NCBI GenBank assembly: GCA_039805565.1
Contig: JBDLTZ010000184.1
Coordinates: 1 to 25,115 of the forward strand
Source of the DNA: CALJIC01 sp039805565
GTDB lineage: Bacteria; Chloroflexota; Chloroflexia; Chloroflexales; Roseiflexaceae
DNA: 25,115 nt
Reading direction: 5' to 3'
Positions within the stretch are counted from its first letter, which is position 1, and each line of letters starts with the position of its first letter. The notes beneath the pieces are model-generated. The model was not told the DNA's origin and made no database searches. It saw only the letters and a list, made by a program, of their open reading frames with translations. Of this stretch, positions 6,589 to 13,767 are shown one piece after another. The position numbers and the translations under genes are program-made.

Positions 6589-7758
6589 TCACGCGGGGCG
6601 GGCGGCGACGATCTCGTTGGCGGCTGCCCACTGCCCGAGGTCCTGCCGGCCGATCGCGGCGGCCATCATGTCCGGGAACAGGTCGGGTGTGCAGGCGAAC
6701 ACCGGGATGCCCATGGCTGCCATCGCGGCCGCGTTGGCGGCATCGTGGCTGGGGGCGCCGCGGTCGCTGAGCGCCAGCAGGACGATCATCTGCACGCCGG
6801 AGGCGACCAGCGCCTGCGCGCGCTTGAGCATCTCGGCGCTCAGCGCGCCCTCGTGGAGGTCGCTGATCAGCACCAGGATGGTCTCGTGCGGGCGGTGGAC
6901 GAGGCCCTGGCAGTAGGCGAGCGCCCGCGGGGTGTCGTTGCCGCCGCCGAGCTGCACGCCGAACAGCAGGTCCACCGGGTCGCTGAGCTCATCGGTCAGG
7001 TCCACCACGGCGGTGTCGTAGACCACCATGCGGGTCTGCAGCGCGGGGAGCGAGGCGAGGACGGCGCCGAAGATACCGCTGTAGACGACGGAGGTGCCCA
7101 TCGAGCCGCTCTGGTCGACGCATAGGATGACGTCGCGCAGGGCGGTGCGGCGCCGCCCGTAGCCGATGCGGGTCTCGGGCACGATGGTGCGGTGGGCGGG
7201 CTGATAGTGGCGCAGGTTGGCGCGGATGGTGCGGTGCCAGTCGATCTCGCTGTGGCGCGGGCGGCGCGTGCGGGCGGCGCGGTTGAGGCTGCCCGCCACG
7301 GCCTGGCGGGTGGGGCCGGCGAGCTTGCGCTGGAGCTCCTCGACCACGCGGCGCACCACCTGGCGCGCGGTCTCTCGGGTCTGCTCCGGCAGCACGCTGC
7401 GGAGCGCCAGCAGGCTCGCGACGAGGTGCACGTCGGGGGTGACGAGCTCGAGCAGCTCGGGCTGGAGCAGCATCTGGCGCAGGTTGAGCCGCTCGAGGGC
7501 GTCGCGCTGCATGACCTGGACCACCGAGGCCGGGAAGTAGGTGCGGATGTCGCCGAGCCAGCGGGCGACGTTGGGCATCGAGGCGCCGCGCCCCACGTCG
7601 CGCCCGGCGTCGTAGAGCGCGGCCAGCGCGGCGTCCACCTTGTCGTCGCCGCCGCCCAGCGCCACGCCGGTGCCGTCGGCATCGCCGCCGCCGAGGATCA
7701 GGCGCCAGCGGCGGAGGCGCTCCGAGTCGTGAGCCGTGAGCCGTGAGCCGTGAGTCAT
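6589..7758 (-). CDS. VWA domain protein of the YehP type, last gene of the SWIM/AAA/DUF5682 cluster
   Basis: A 389-residue protein with an all-helical N-terminal half and a C-terminal von Willebrand A domain (about 208-375). The MIDAS motif DQSGSMG begins at Asp215, with GGGNDTP and LISDLHE as later MIDAS loops. VWA proteins of this type pair with MoxR-family AAA+ ATPases to recruit or remodel metal-dependent partners, and the ATPase is encoded two genes upstream. GGAG ten bases before the ATG at 7758 supports this start. The first dozen codons (MTHGSRLTAHDSER) are built from a heptamer array, and the conserved body begins at RLRRWRLILGGG, so the original start may have been displaced. A 270-bp gap filled with repeats separates it from the DUF5682 gene. 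Confidence 0.9.
   Translation of the reverse strand: MTHGSRLTAHDSERLRRWRLILGGGDADGTGVALGGGDDKVDAALAALYDAGRDVGRGASMPNVARWLGDIRTYFPASVVQVMQRDALERLNLRQMLLQPELLELVTPDVHLVASLLALRSVLPEQTRETARQVVRRVVEELQRKLAGPTRQAVAGSLNRAARTRRPRHSEIDWHRTIRANLRHYQPAHRTIVPETRIGYGRRRTALRDVILCVDQSGSMGTSVVYSGIFGAVLASLPALQTRMVVYDTAVVDLTDELSDPVDLLFGVQLGGGNDTPRALAYCQGLVHRPHETILVLISDLHEGALSAEMLKRAQALVASGVQMIVLLALSDRGAPSHDAANAAAMAAMGIPVFACTPDLFPDMMAAAIGRQDLGQWAAANEIVAARPA
7720..7754 (-). repeat. Heptamer array B encoding the N-terminus of the VWA protein
   Basis: On the minus strand there are three CTCACGG units, CTCACGA and CTCGGAG, in phase, starting one base after the ATG at 7758-7756. Read in the gene's direction the unit has no stop in any frame, so it is tolerated as coding sequence. 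Confidence 0.85.
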
Positions 7759-7829
7759 GCTGTGCTCTCTCCGCTGTGGTGTTATTTCTGATGATGCTAC
7801 ATTGGGTTGGGGGGTGCCCTCACCCCCGG

Positions 7830-7855
7830 CCCCTCTCCCGCGTCAGGGAGAGGGG
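7830..7855. repeat. Perfect 10-bp palindrome, REP-like
   Basis: CCCCTCTCCC (7830-7839) and GGGAGAGGGG (7846-7855) with a 6-nt loop form a perfect hairpin preceded by CCCTCACCCCCGG. This resembles a palindromic extragenic repeat I recall as common in GC-rich bacteria. There is no T run, so it is not a classical intrinsic terminator. It lies in the 270-bp gap between the DUF5682 and VWA genes. Confidence 0.65.
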
Positions 7856-7926
7856 GAGATGTGCTGCGGCGTGGTGCGCCCAACCGCAAACTCGCACTGG
7901 TTTTTGCCCGTACCGACCATTGAAGC

Positions 7927-8045
7927 CTCACGACTCAAGTCTCAAGCCTCGCGACTCAGCACTCAAGCCTCACGACTGAAGGCTCAAGCCTCAGCACTCA
8001 GCACTCAAGTCTCACGCCTCAGCACTCATCACTCAGCACTCAGCA
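7927..8045 (+). repeat. Heptamer array C, 17 in-phase units, spanning the DUF5682 stop codon
   Basis: This is the longest array in the window: 17 consecutive 7-bp units with no phase slip. Variants are CTCACGA, CTCAAGT, CTCAAGC, CTCGCGA, CTGAAGG, CTCACGC, CTCATCA and CTCAGCA. The first two bases CT are invariant and the last three most variable. The minus-strand DUF5682 gene enters the array from the right and stops inside it (TGA complementary to 8029-8031), so its last residues are array-encoded. Confidence 0.95.
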
Positions 8046-10374
8046 CCCCTAGCAGCAGGGCGACGAGCGGGAGCACCGCGTCGGTGCGCGCCCGGTCGAA
8101 GCTGTCGCCGTCGAGCGTGGAGCTGTTCAGCCCCCAAGCACCGTCTTGCTGGCGGGCGCGCTCGCCCATGCGGCGGCGCTCGGGGGCCGTGAAGGTGGCG
8201 AAGGTGCGCCGTAGCAGTGGCAGCGCCTGCTGGAACGGCTCGGGACCCATGTTGGTCACCCACCTGTCGAGGATCTGCCAGAGCGCGTCGTCGTGCAGCA
8301 GCGGCGCCGCATTGCCGCGCAGCAGGCCCTCGACCCATGCAGCGGCTCGGTCCGGCGGTGTGCCCGCAGAGAGCGCGAGGCTCAGGCGCCGCGCCACCTC
8401 ATCCGGGCTGAGAGCCTGGGCGTCGAGCAGGATGGCGCAGCAGCGCCCGGCCACCAGACCGTGGGCCGAGCCCAAGTCGAGGACGCGCCGCAGCGCTGCG
8501 CGCCACGCCTCGAGGTGGCCCTCATCGCGCAGCAGCCGCAGCGCCCCATCGACGGCAGTCACGCGCTCGGCCATCGCCTCGGCGGCAGCGTCGTCCAGCG
8601 AGGCGCAGGCGCCCGGCAGCCCGACGCAGAGCCGCGCGGCGATGCCGCCCACCACCCCGGCGATAGCCTCCGCGTCGGTCCGGCGGACGCTGCCGTAGCG
8701 CAGGGCTGACACCAGGCTCGTGCGCGCGACTGGGTCCTCGTGGATGAGGGCGTCCATGAGCTGGGCGACATCGCCGGTGGATGCGGCGGCCGCCGCGAGC
8801 CGATCCATGAGCGGCCCGGCGACCTCGCGCAGCTCGGCGAGCAGCGCCTGGCCGACGACCGCGACGACGGCGGGGAGATCCGGGGCGCGCTCTGCGGCGT
8901 CGAGCGCGCGGGCAGCGGCGGCGGCGGGGAGAGTGGCGCCCCAGATGCCCGCCTCAATCAGGGCGATGTCGAGCTCCGGCTCCCACTGGAGGCGCCAGAC
9001 CTCGCGGAACGTGCCGGTGCCGCCGGTGCCGGCGAGGCGCCCCCAGGGGACGCCGAGGAGGGCGAGGCGTCGCAGGAGGCGGCTGCGTTCGAGGTCGTTC
9101 GGCTTGCGCAGGTCGAGGTCGTAGTCCTTCCAGGAGGCCTCGGGCGGCAGGCGCAGGCGCCGCTGGGCGCGGCGCAGGTCCTGCTGGAGCGGCACCATCG
9201 GCGTCTCGTCGGGCACCTCGCCGATGCGCTCGCCCACCACCAGGCGCTCGGCGATCAGGCGCATGGGCGCGTCGGCTCCGCCGCAGAGCACCGCGTGGCA
9301 GGCCTCGTCCAGCTCCGGCAGGCCCGGGAGCGGCCGGTCGCGCATGGCGGCCAGCGCCTCGGCCAGCCGCACCGCCTCGATCACGCCGGCCGAGGGCGCG
9401 TCCAGCCCCTCGTCGCGCAGCAGGCGGGCGGCGCGCGTCACCCAGCGCACGACTGTCTGCTCGGGGTGGTTCCAGAGGTGGTCGTACCAGCCAGGGGACT
9501 CGACGCCGGCGCCGTAGCCGCTGGCGAAGGTCAGCCGCCCGTAGGACCACGGCACAAAGGTGGCGGCGGTCTTGACCTTGGGGAGCCCCTTGAGCAGCGC
9601 GGCATCGCGCCGGGCGCCGGAGAGGTCTGTGAGCGCGGGGCCGTGCCACGCGCCGCAGACCACGGCGATGCGGCGGCGCCCCTCGGCGCGAGCGGCGCGC
9701 ACCGCCTGGCGCATCCAGGCCTCGCGCAGCGCCTCCGTCGGCCCGCGCTCCTCGGGGAATGCATCACGCAGCGCCGCCATCGCCTCGAGGACCGCCGCGA
9801 ATGCGTCCGCGCCGTCGCGCCGCTGCTCGACCACCTGCTCCCACCAGCGCTCGCCGTCGCCGTAGCCGGCGGCCTCCGCCAGGGCGGAGAGGGGGTCGGA
9901 GGCGAGCTGCGAGTCATGCGTGGTGAGTTGTGAGTCAGAATCATCCTCGACGCCGCCACCCTGGGCGGCTTCGTCGCGGTGCTCGTGGCTGTCGCGACGC
10001 GCTGCGGTTTCGGGCTCTCCGGCCTGGCTCACGACTCGCGTCTTGCGGCTCGTGGCTGCCATGCGGTGGGTCTGGGGCAGGTCCATCAGCCGCACCGGGA
10101 TGCCGCGCGCCAGGCCGAAGCGCACCCCCTGCCACTCGGGCGAGAACTCGGCGAGCGGGAAATAGGCTGCGCGGTGCGGCGCGTCCGGCACATACACCAG
10201 CAGCGCCACCGGCGGGCGCATCGCGGGGTGCGCCAGCAGCGGCAGCACCTCCTGCGCGTCGGGCGGCCCCTCGACCAGGATCGCGTCGGGCTGGAGCTGC
10301 TCGAGCGCCCGCAGGAGGCTGCGCGCCGAGCCCGGGCCGTGGTGCCGCACCCCGAAGATATGGACGTCGCTCAT
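8029..10374 (-). CDS. DUF5682 family protein (YehM type)
   Basis: A 781-residue cytosolic protein. The N-terminal part has the family hallmark FGVRHHGPGSA (H11, H12) followed by ILVEGPPDA (E35), and later AVVCGAWHGPAL (H244). This His/Glu/His arrangement recalls the TraB/ChaN/erythromycin-esterase-like (TIKI) hydrolases, which is my inference and suggests a metal-dependent hydrolase. The C-terminal 450 residues are helical and repeat-like. The ATG at 10374 lies three bases after the ATPase stop, with GAGGT ten bases upstream inside the ATPase gene, so translation is probably coupled. A low-complexity linker (about 105-160) between the catalytic halves contains two heptamer arrays, and the C-terminus VLSAE comes from array C. 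The neighbouring genes indicate one complex or pathway with the ATPase and VWA protein. Confidence 0.9.
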   Translation of the reverse strand: MSDVHIFGVRHHGPGSARSLLRALEQLQPDAILVEGPPDAQEVLPLLAHPAMRPPVALLVYVPDAPHRAAYFPLAEFSPEWQGVRFGLARGIPVRLMDLPQTHRMAATSRKTRVVSQAGEPETAARRDSHEHRDEAAQGGGVEDDSDSQLTTHDSQLASDPLSALAEAAGYGDGERWWEQVVEQRRDGADAFAAVLEAMAALRDAFPEERGPTEALREAWMRQAVRAARAEGRRRIAVVCGAWHGPALTDLSGARRDAALLKGLPKVKTAATFVPWSYGRLTFASGYGAGVESPGWYDHLWNHPEQTVVRWVTRAARLLRDEGLDAPSAGVIEAVRLAEALAAMRDRPLPGLPELDEACHAVLCGGADAPMRLIAERLVVGERIGEVPDETPMVPLQQDLRRAQRRLRLPPEASWKDYDLDLRKPNDLERSRLLRRLALLGVPWGRLAGTGGTGTFREVWRLQWEPELDIALIEAGIWGATLPAAAAARALDAAERAPDLPAVVAVVGQALLAELREVAGPLMDRLAAAAASTGDVAQLMDALIHEDPVARTSLVSALRYGSVRRTDAEAIAGVVGGIAARLCVGLPGACASLDDAAAEAMAERVTAVDGALRLLRDEGHLEAWRAALRRVLDLGSAHGLVAGRCCAILLDAQALSPDEVARRLSLALSAGTPPDRAAAWVEGLLRGNAAPLLHDDALWQILDRWVTNMGPEPFQQALPLLRRTFATFTAPERRRMGERARQQDGAWGLNSSTLDGDSFDRARTDAVLPLVALLLGVLSAE
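9904..9938 (-). repeat. Heptamer array D inside the DUF5682 gene
   Basis: Five degenerate 7-bp units (on the plus strand GAGCTGC, GAGTCAT, GCGTGGT, GAGTTGT, GAGTCAG) encode the low-complexity stretch DSQLTTHDSQLA, about residues 147-158. The orientation is the one open in the gene's direction, opposite to array C at the gene's end. Confidence 0.7.
10028..10055 (+). repeat. Degenerate heptamer units inside the DUF5682 linker
   Basis: CTCACGA, CTCGCGT, CTTGCGG and CTCGTGG are four in-phase units on the plus strand, encoding the SRKTRVVS region of the protein. The orientation is that of the gene-end arrays, but the units are too diverged to give stops. This is weaker than the other arrays. Confidence 0.45.
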
Positions 10375-10377
10375 GGG

Positions 10378-11457
10378 CTACGAGACCTCGCGGCAGGCGC
10401 GGTACAGGTCCTTCCAGCCATCGCGCTCCTTGACCACCGTCTCCAGGTACTCGAGCCACACCACCCGGTCCTGCACCGGGTCCTTGACCACCGCGCCCAC
10501 CAGGCCGGCGGCCACATCCCCCGCGCCCATGCAGCCGTCGCCGAAGTGCGCCGCGAGCGCCAGGCCGCTGTTGACCACCGAGATCGCCTCGGCCGTGCTG
10601 AGTGTTCCGCTCGGCGACTTGAGCTTCGTGCGGCCGTCCTCGGTCACGCCGCCGCGCAGCTCGCGGAACACTGTCACGATGCGGCGGATCTCCTCCAGCG
10701 CCGGCGGGTCGGCCGGCAGCTCCAGCGCCCGCCCGAGGCTCGCAACGCGCCGCTGCACAATATCGACCTCCTGCTCGACGGTGTCGGGCAGCGGCAGCAC
10801 CACTGTGTTGAAGCGGCGCTTCAGCGCGCTCGACAGGTCGTTCACGCCGCGGTCGCGGTCGTTGGCGGTGGCGATCACGTTGAACCCCTTAGCGGCCTGA
10901 ACCTCCGCGCCGAGCTCGGGTATCGGCAGGGTCTTCTCGGAGAGCATGGTGATCAGGGTGTCCTGCACGTCGGCGGGGATGCGGGTGAGCTCCTCCACCC
11001 GCGCGATCTTGCCGTCGCGCATGGCGCGCATGAGCGGGGAGGCCACCAGCGCGTCGGCCGAGGGGCCGTCGGCGAGGAGGCGGGCGTAGTTCCAGCCGTA
11101 GCGCATGCTCTCCTCGGCGGTGCCGGCGGTGCCCTGCACGAGCAGCGTCGAGTCGCCGGAGATCGCGGCGGCGAGGTGCTCGGAGACGTAGGACTTGGCG
11201 GTGCCGGGGACGCCGAGCAGCAGCAGGGCGCGGTCGGTGGCGAGGGTGGCGACCGCGATCTCCACCAGGCGCCGGCTGCCGATGTACTTTGGCGTGATCT
11301 CGGTGCCGTCGCGCAGCCGCCCGCCGAGCAGGTAGGTGGCGACGGCCCACGGCGAGAGCCGCCACCTCGGCGGGCGCTGTCGGTCATCGTTACGGGCCAG
11401 GGCGCCCAGCTCGTCGGCGTACTGCTGCTCAGCGTGCGCGCGCAGGATCTCGGTCAT
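10378..11457 (-). CDS. MoxR-family AAA+ ATPase, YehL type
   Basis: A 359-residue AAA+ ATPase. It has Walker A GVPGTAKS (82-89), then KIARVEELTRIPADVQDTL in the Walker B position (150-168), sensor 1 IATANDRDRG with Asn199, and the arginine-finger segment SSALKRRFN (209-217). The usual Asp-Glu of Walker B is replaced by Val-Glu-Glu, which may be a feature of this subfamily. MoxR ATPases act as chaperones that remodel or load cofactors onto targets together with VWA partners. The ATG at 11457 has GGGGAG six bases upstream and starts two bases after the DUF5691 stop. The frame is open to 12054, but that extension runs antiframe through DUF5691 and is not coding. Same operon as DUF5691 and DUF5682. 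Confidence 0.93.
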   Translation of the reverse strand: MTEILRAHAEQQYADELGALARNDDRQRPPRWRLSPWAVATYLLGGRLRDGTEITPKYIGSRRLVEIAVATLATDRALLLLGVPGTAKSYVSEHLAAAISGDSTLLVQGTAGTAEESMRYGWNYARLLADGPSADALVASPLMRAMRDGKIARVEELTRIPADVQDTLITMLSEKTLPIPELGAEVQAAKGFNVIATANDRDRGVNDLSSALKRRFNTVVLPLPDTVEQEVDIVQRRVASLGRALELPADPPALEEIRRIVTVFRELRGGVTEDGRTKLKSPSGTLSTAEAISVVNSGLALAAHFGDGCMGAGDVAAGLVGAVVKDPVQDRVVWLEYLETVVKERDGWKDLYRACREVS

Positions 11458-11459
11458 GG

Positions 11460-13094
11460 TCAGCTCCCCTGTAGTGCGTTCAGCATGGTTCGGCGAAACT
11501 CCAGCAGCTCGGCGCACTGCGCCACATACCCCTCCCACTGCGGCCAGTGCGCGGCGTCTCGCGGCCAGCCACGCCCGATCTCCGTCAGCAGTGCCACCGG
11601 CGCGCGCTGCCCGATGGCGTGCAGCAGGTGCCCGTCGCGCCAGACGTTGCGCTCCTTGCGGCGGACTCCCTCCTGCAGGGCGGCGAGCACGGCCCGCGCG
11701 AGCGCCAGACTCCACGGCCGGTCGCATGCGACCACGGTCGAGGCGCCCGCGCCCCCTGCCGCGAGGCTCGCCAGCGCGAAGCGCTCGAATCGCTCGGGCG
11801 GCAGCTGCGCCGCCAGCGCGCCCATCGGCAGGGCACCGGCTGTGATCCGCACGAGCGGCCGGTCCGCAGCGTGGGTCAGCAGCGCCTCGGCCCAGGCCGG
11901 GTCCGGGTGGCGCTCCACGGCGGACCACCAGCCGCTCAGCAGCGCGTCGGCGTGCTCGTGGCGCAGGGCGGCCCGCACGATCGCGTCGGGCTCGGCCTGC
12001 CACGCGTCGCCCCAGGTGGACGGCGGCACGGCGGCGAGCATCTGGGAGAGCCACCAGGCGCGCTCGCCGATCGTCTGCGCGTGCGGTTTAGGCTCGACGC
12101 CATCGCGGGCCATGGCCTTGTCACAGGCCTCGGGCAGCGCGACGGCGATGCTCGGCGGCCGGCCGGGGCGCAGCCCGAGCATGCGTGCGGGCTCGGCGGG
12201 GACCCAGTGCAGCAGCGGGGCCATGCGCTCGGCCATGCGCTGTATGAGCGCAGACCCTGGCAGGCGGCTGAGGAGCTCGGCGGCGGCGGCGCGCACCTCG
12301 GCGCTGCGGTCGTCGAGCGCGCCCTCCAGCAGCGGCTCGTCGGCGGCGCAGAGCCCGGCGCGCAGCTCGGCCAGGAGGGCAGCGCGGTCGGCGGCCCGCT
12401 CCTGGGCCCAGGTGGAGCGCACGAGCTCGTGGGCCAGCCCCCGATCGGACGCGAGGAGCGCGCGAAGCATCGCCAGCCGCGCGGGGCGGGGGGCGGTGCT
12501 CCACGTGCTGAGTGCTGAGCGCTGAGTGCTGAGTGCCGAGGGTGCTGACTCAGTACTCAGCACTTCCAACTCAGCACTGGCGTACTCCCACGCCGAGTTG
12601 AGGGAGGCGAGCCAGGCGCCGCGCCGGCCGAGGGCGGGGAGGATCGCCGGCCGCAGGGCCACCTGGCCGCGGCCGAGCTCCAGCAGTTCGGGCAGGAGGG
12701 CGGCGGGGGCACGGTAGCCCGCGGATGCCAGGGCGTCCAGCCACTCGGGCAGGGCGGGGCGGTGCTGGCCGCGGAGCATCAGCGCCAGGTGCTGCGCGGC
12801 GGTTGGCGGGCACTCGGGCAGGTCGTCGGGCGCGCACGCCGGGATCGCCTCGCTCGGGTCACCGGGCGCGGGGAGGCGCCCCGCGCGCAGCCCGAGCGAC
12901 ACCGCCGCTGCCGCGCCGAGCAGCGCCCCCTCGGGGTCGCCGGATTCTCCCAGCGCCGCCAGGAGCTCGCTGAGCGCCCCGTCCGCCCCGGACAGCGGAG
13001 GAGGCCTGCGCTCCGTGCCGAGCGCGGCCGCGACGACGAGCGAGGGCCAAAGCGGTGCGGAGTGCTGAGGATTGAGTGCCGAGTGGCTTGTCAT
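11460..13094 (-). CDS. DUF5691 family protein
   Basis: A 544-residue mostly helical protein, recognised by its position between SWIM and AAA genes and by LVVAAALGTERRP near the N-terminus and SGWWSAVERHPDPAWAEALL and RRTMLNAL near the C-terminus. The helical repeat pattern (DRSAEVRAAAAELLSRLPGS, about 260-280) suggests a HEAT-like scaffold, which is an inference. Its function is unknown. The ATG at 13094 overlaps the stop of the four-helix-bundle gene in an ATGA, and its own stop is two bases before the ATPase ATG. Two heptamer arrays are part of the coding sequence: the first residues (MTSHSALNPQHSA) and an insert at about 173-197 (SALSTQRSALSTWST). The insert sits between a conserved-looking helix (LASLNSAWEYA) and RPARLAMLRALL. 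Confidence 0.85.
   Translation of the reverse strand: MTSHSALNPQHSAPLWPSLVVAAALGTERRPPPLSGADGALSELLAALGESGDPEGALLGAAAAVSLGLRAGRLPAPGDPSEAIPACAPDDLPECPPTAAQHLALMLRGQHRPALPEWLDALASAGYRAPAALLPELLELGRGQVALRPAILPALGRRGAWLASLNSAWEYASAELEVLSTESAPSALSTQRSALSTWSTAPRPARLAMLRALLASDRGLAHELVRSTWAQERAADRAALLAELRAGLCAADEPLLEGALDDRSAEVRAAAAELLSRLPGSALIQRMAERMAPLLHWVPAEPARMLGLRPGRPPSIAVALPEACDKAMARDGVEPKPHAQTIGERAWWLSQMLAAVPPSTWGDAWQAEPDAIVRAALRHEHADALLSGWWSAVERHPDPAWAEALLTHAADRPLVRITAGALPMGALAAQLPPERFERFALASLAAGGAGASTVVACDRPWSLALARAVLAALQEGVRRKERNVWRDGHLLHAIGQRAPVALLTEIGRGWPRDAAHWPQWEGYVAQCAELLEFRRTMLNALQGS
12506..12576 (-). repeat. Heptamer array E inside the DUF5691 gene, with a local inversion
   Basis: Plus-strand units TGCTGAG, TGCTGAG, CGCTGAG, TGCTGAG, TGCCGAG (12506-12540) run in the orientation open for the minus-strand gene. 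At 12542-12562 the array turns round: GTGCTGA, CTCAGTA, CTCAGCA, forming a palindromic junction. One further CTCAGCA lies at 12570-12576. The reading frame survives throughout. Confidence 0.85.
13056..13083 (-). repeat. Heptamer array F at the N-terminus of DUF5691
   Basis: Four units on the plus strand, TGCGGAG, TGCTGAG, GATTGAG and TGCCGAG, in the open orientation for the minus-strand gene. They encode SALNPQHSA a few codons after the ATG at 13094. Confidence 0.75.
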
Positions 13095-13477
13095 TGCCGA
13101 CCTCGTTGCAGGTTGCGGCGTTCCTCCACCGAGGCTCGGAGGCCACCGATGATCCGGCCGATCTCCTCGGCCTGAGTGAATAGCTGCTGGAACTCTTGTT
13201 GGCGAAGGTAGCCGGTATCGACGGCGACATACAGGAGCGATCGAAGCTCTGCGCAGGAGGCCTTCGCTATCGATAGGAATTGATGAAATTCGCCGCTGGT
13301 GCCACGTTCGAAGCCTTCTGCTACGTTCGACATCATTGAGACAGCGGCGCGCTGCGTTTGCCTGACCAAACCATAATCTTGCGCATACTGGCCTTGCTGT
13401 GTCACTCGATACACATGTTGAGTTAGCAGACGCGCCTTTTGCCAGGCGATCAGATCTTCGAATCGCTCAACACCCAA
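13091..13477 (-). CDS. Four-helix-bundle protein (S23/bAvd-like), inserted in the SWIM-DUF5691 cluster
   Basis: A 128-residue protein of the four-helix-bundle family named after an intervening-sequence protein of 23S rRNA genes and related to the accessory variability determinant of diversity-generating retroelements. Family landmarks are FEDLIAWQKARLL near the start, QTQRAAVSMMSNVAEGFERG in the centre and FLSIAKASCAELRSLLYVA. The likely start is TTG 13477, with GGGGGAG seven bases upstream. Its stop overlaps the DUF5691 ATG by four bases. The gene is visibly AT-richer than its neighbours and flanked by heptamer arrays on both sides, which suggests transfer. No reverse transcriptase or template repeat of a retroelement is seen here. 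The function of stand-alone members is unknown. Confidence 0.88.
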   Translation of the reverse strand: MGVERFEDLIAWQKARLLTQHVYRVTQQGQYAQDYGLVRQTQRAAVSMMSNVAEGFERGTSGEFHQFLSIAKASCAELRSLLYVAVDTGYLRQQEFQQLFTQAEEIGRIIGGLRASVEERRNLQRGRQ

Positions 13478-13515
13478 CTGTTCGCTCCCCCATTGCTTAG
13501 TACCAACTGCAAGCT

Positions 13516-13528
13516 GTACAGGGTGTAC
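13516..13528. promoter_or_regulatory. Small palindrome upstream of the four-helix-bundle gene
   Basis: GTACA (13516-13520) and TGTAC (13524-13528) with a GGG centre, about 40 nt upstream of the TTG start. It has the size of a simple operator. No matching promoter boxes are clear, so this is only a candidate. Confidence 0.25.
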
Positions 13529-13562
13529 TCGCCTGGATAGAGAACACCGTCGGCGTGCAGCA

Positions 13563-13597
13563 CTCAGTCCTCAGCACTCAGTCCTCAGCACTCAGTA
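13563..13597 (+). repeat. Heptamer array G (5 units)
   Basis: CTCAGTC, CTCAGCA, CTCAGTC, CTCAGCA and CTCAGTA, in phase, with a 14-bp super-period. It lies upstream of the four-helix-bundle gene. About 100 nt of AT-richer sequence (13598-13696) with no recognisable gene separates it from array H, which has the same alternating units. Confidence 0.9.
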
Positions 13598-13696
13598 CAG
13601 GCTACCGCAAGTTCGTTCCGAGCTGGCTCTCTGCTTCGTTCGGCTACTACACCGGAACGCTAGACGAAACCCGGAACGATTTTGTGGTTGGCTGTA

Positions 13697-13767
13697 CTCA
13701 GCACTCAGTCCTCAGCACTCAGTCCTCAGCACTCAGTCCTCAGCACTCAAGACTCACGTACTCACGT
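13697..13767 (+). repeat. Heptamer array H spanning the SWIM stop codon
   Basis: Nine in-phase units 13697-13759 alternate CTCAGCA and CTCAGTC, ending CTCAAGA and CTCACGT. One more CTCACGT at 13761-13767 follows after a single-base slip. The SWIM gene, coming from the right on the minus strand, stops inside it (complement of 13740-13742), so its last seven residues (EYVSLEC region) are array-encoded. Confidence 0.92.

Noticed and set aside
7927..8045. CRISPR-like array
   Set aside because: The 7-bp units are directly tandem with no spacers, and no cas genes are present.
7757..8698. Protein-coding reading of the heptamer arrays on the plus strand (STQHSAL-type repeats)
   Set aside because: The repeat is open in all three plus frames simply because of its sequence; the flanking frame is antisense to DUF5682.
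11458..12054. N-terminal extension of the ATPase frame
   Set aside because: It overlaps DUF5691 in another frame and is Arg/Ala/Gly-rich noise; the ATG at 11457 has a good ribosome binding site and the family start.
9979..12525. An 848-codon plus-strand open frame opposite DUF5682, the ATPase and DUF5691
   Set aside because: It is the antisense shadow of genes with clear family motifs; composition-driven in GC-rich DNA, with no motif of its own.
13091..13477. Diversity-generating retroelement
   Set aside because: The bAvd-like protein is present, but no reverse transcriptase, template repeat or variable repeat was seen in the window.
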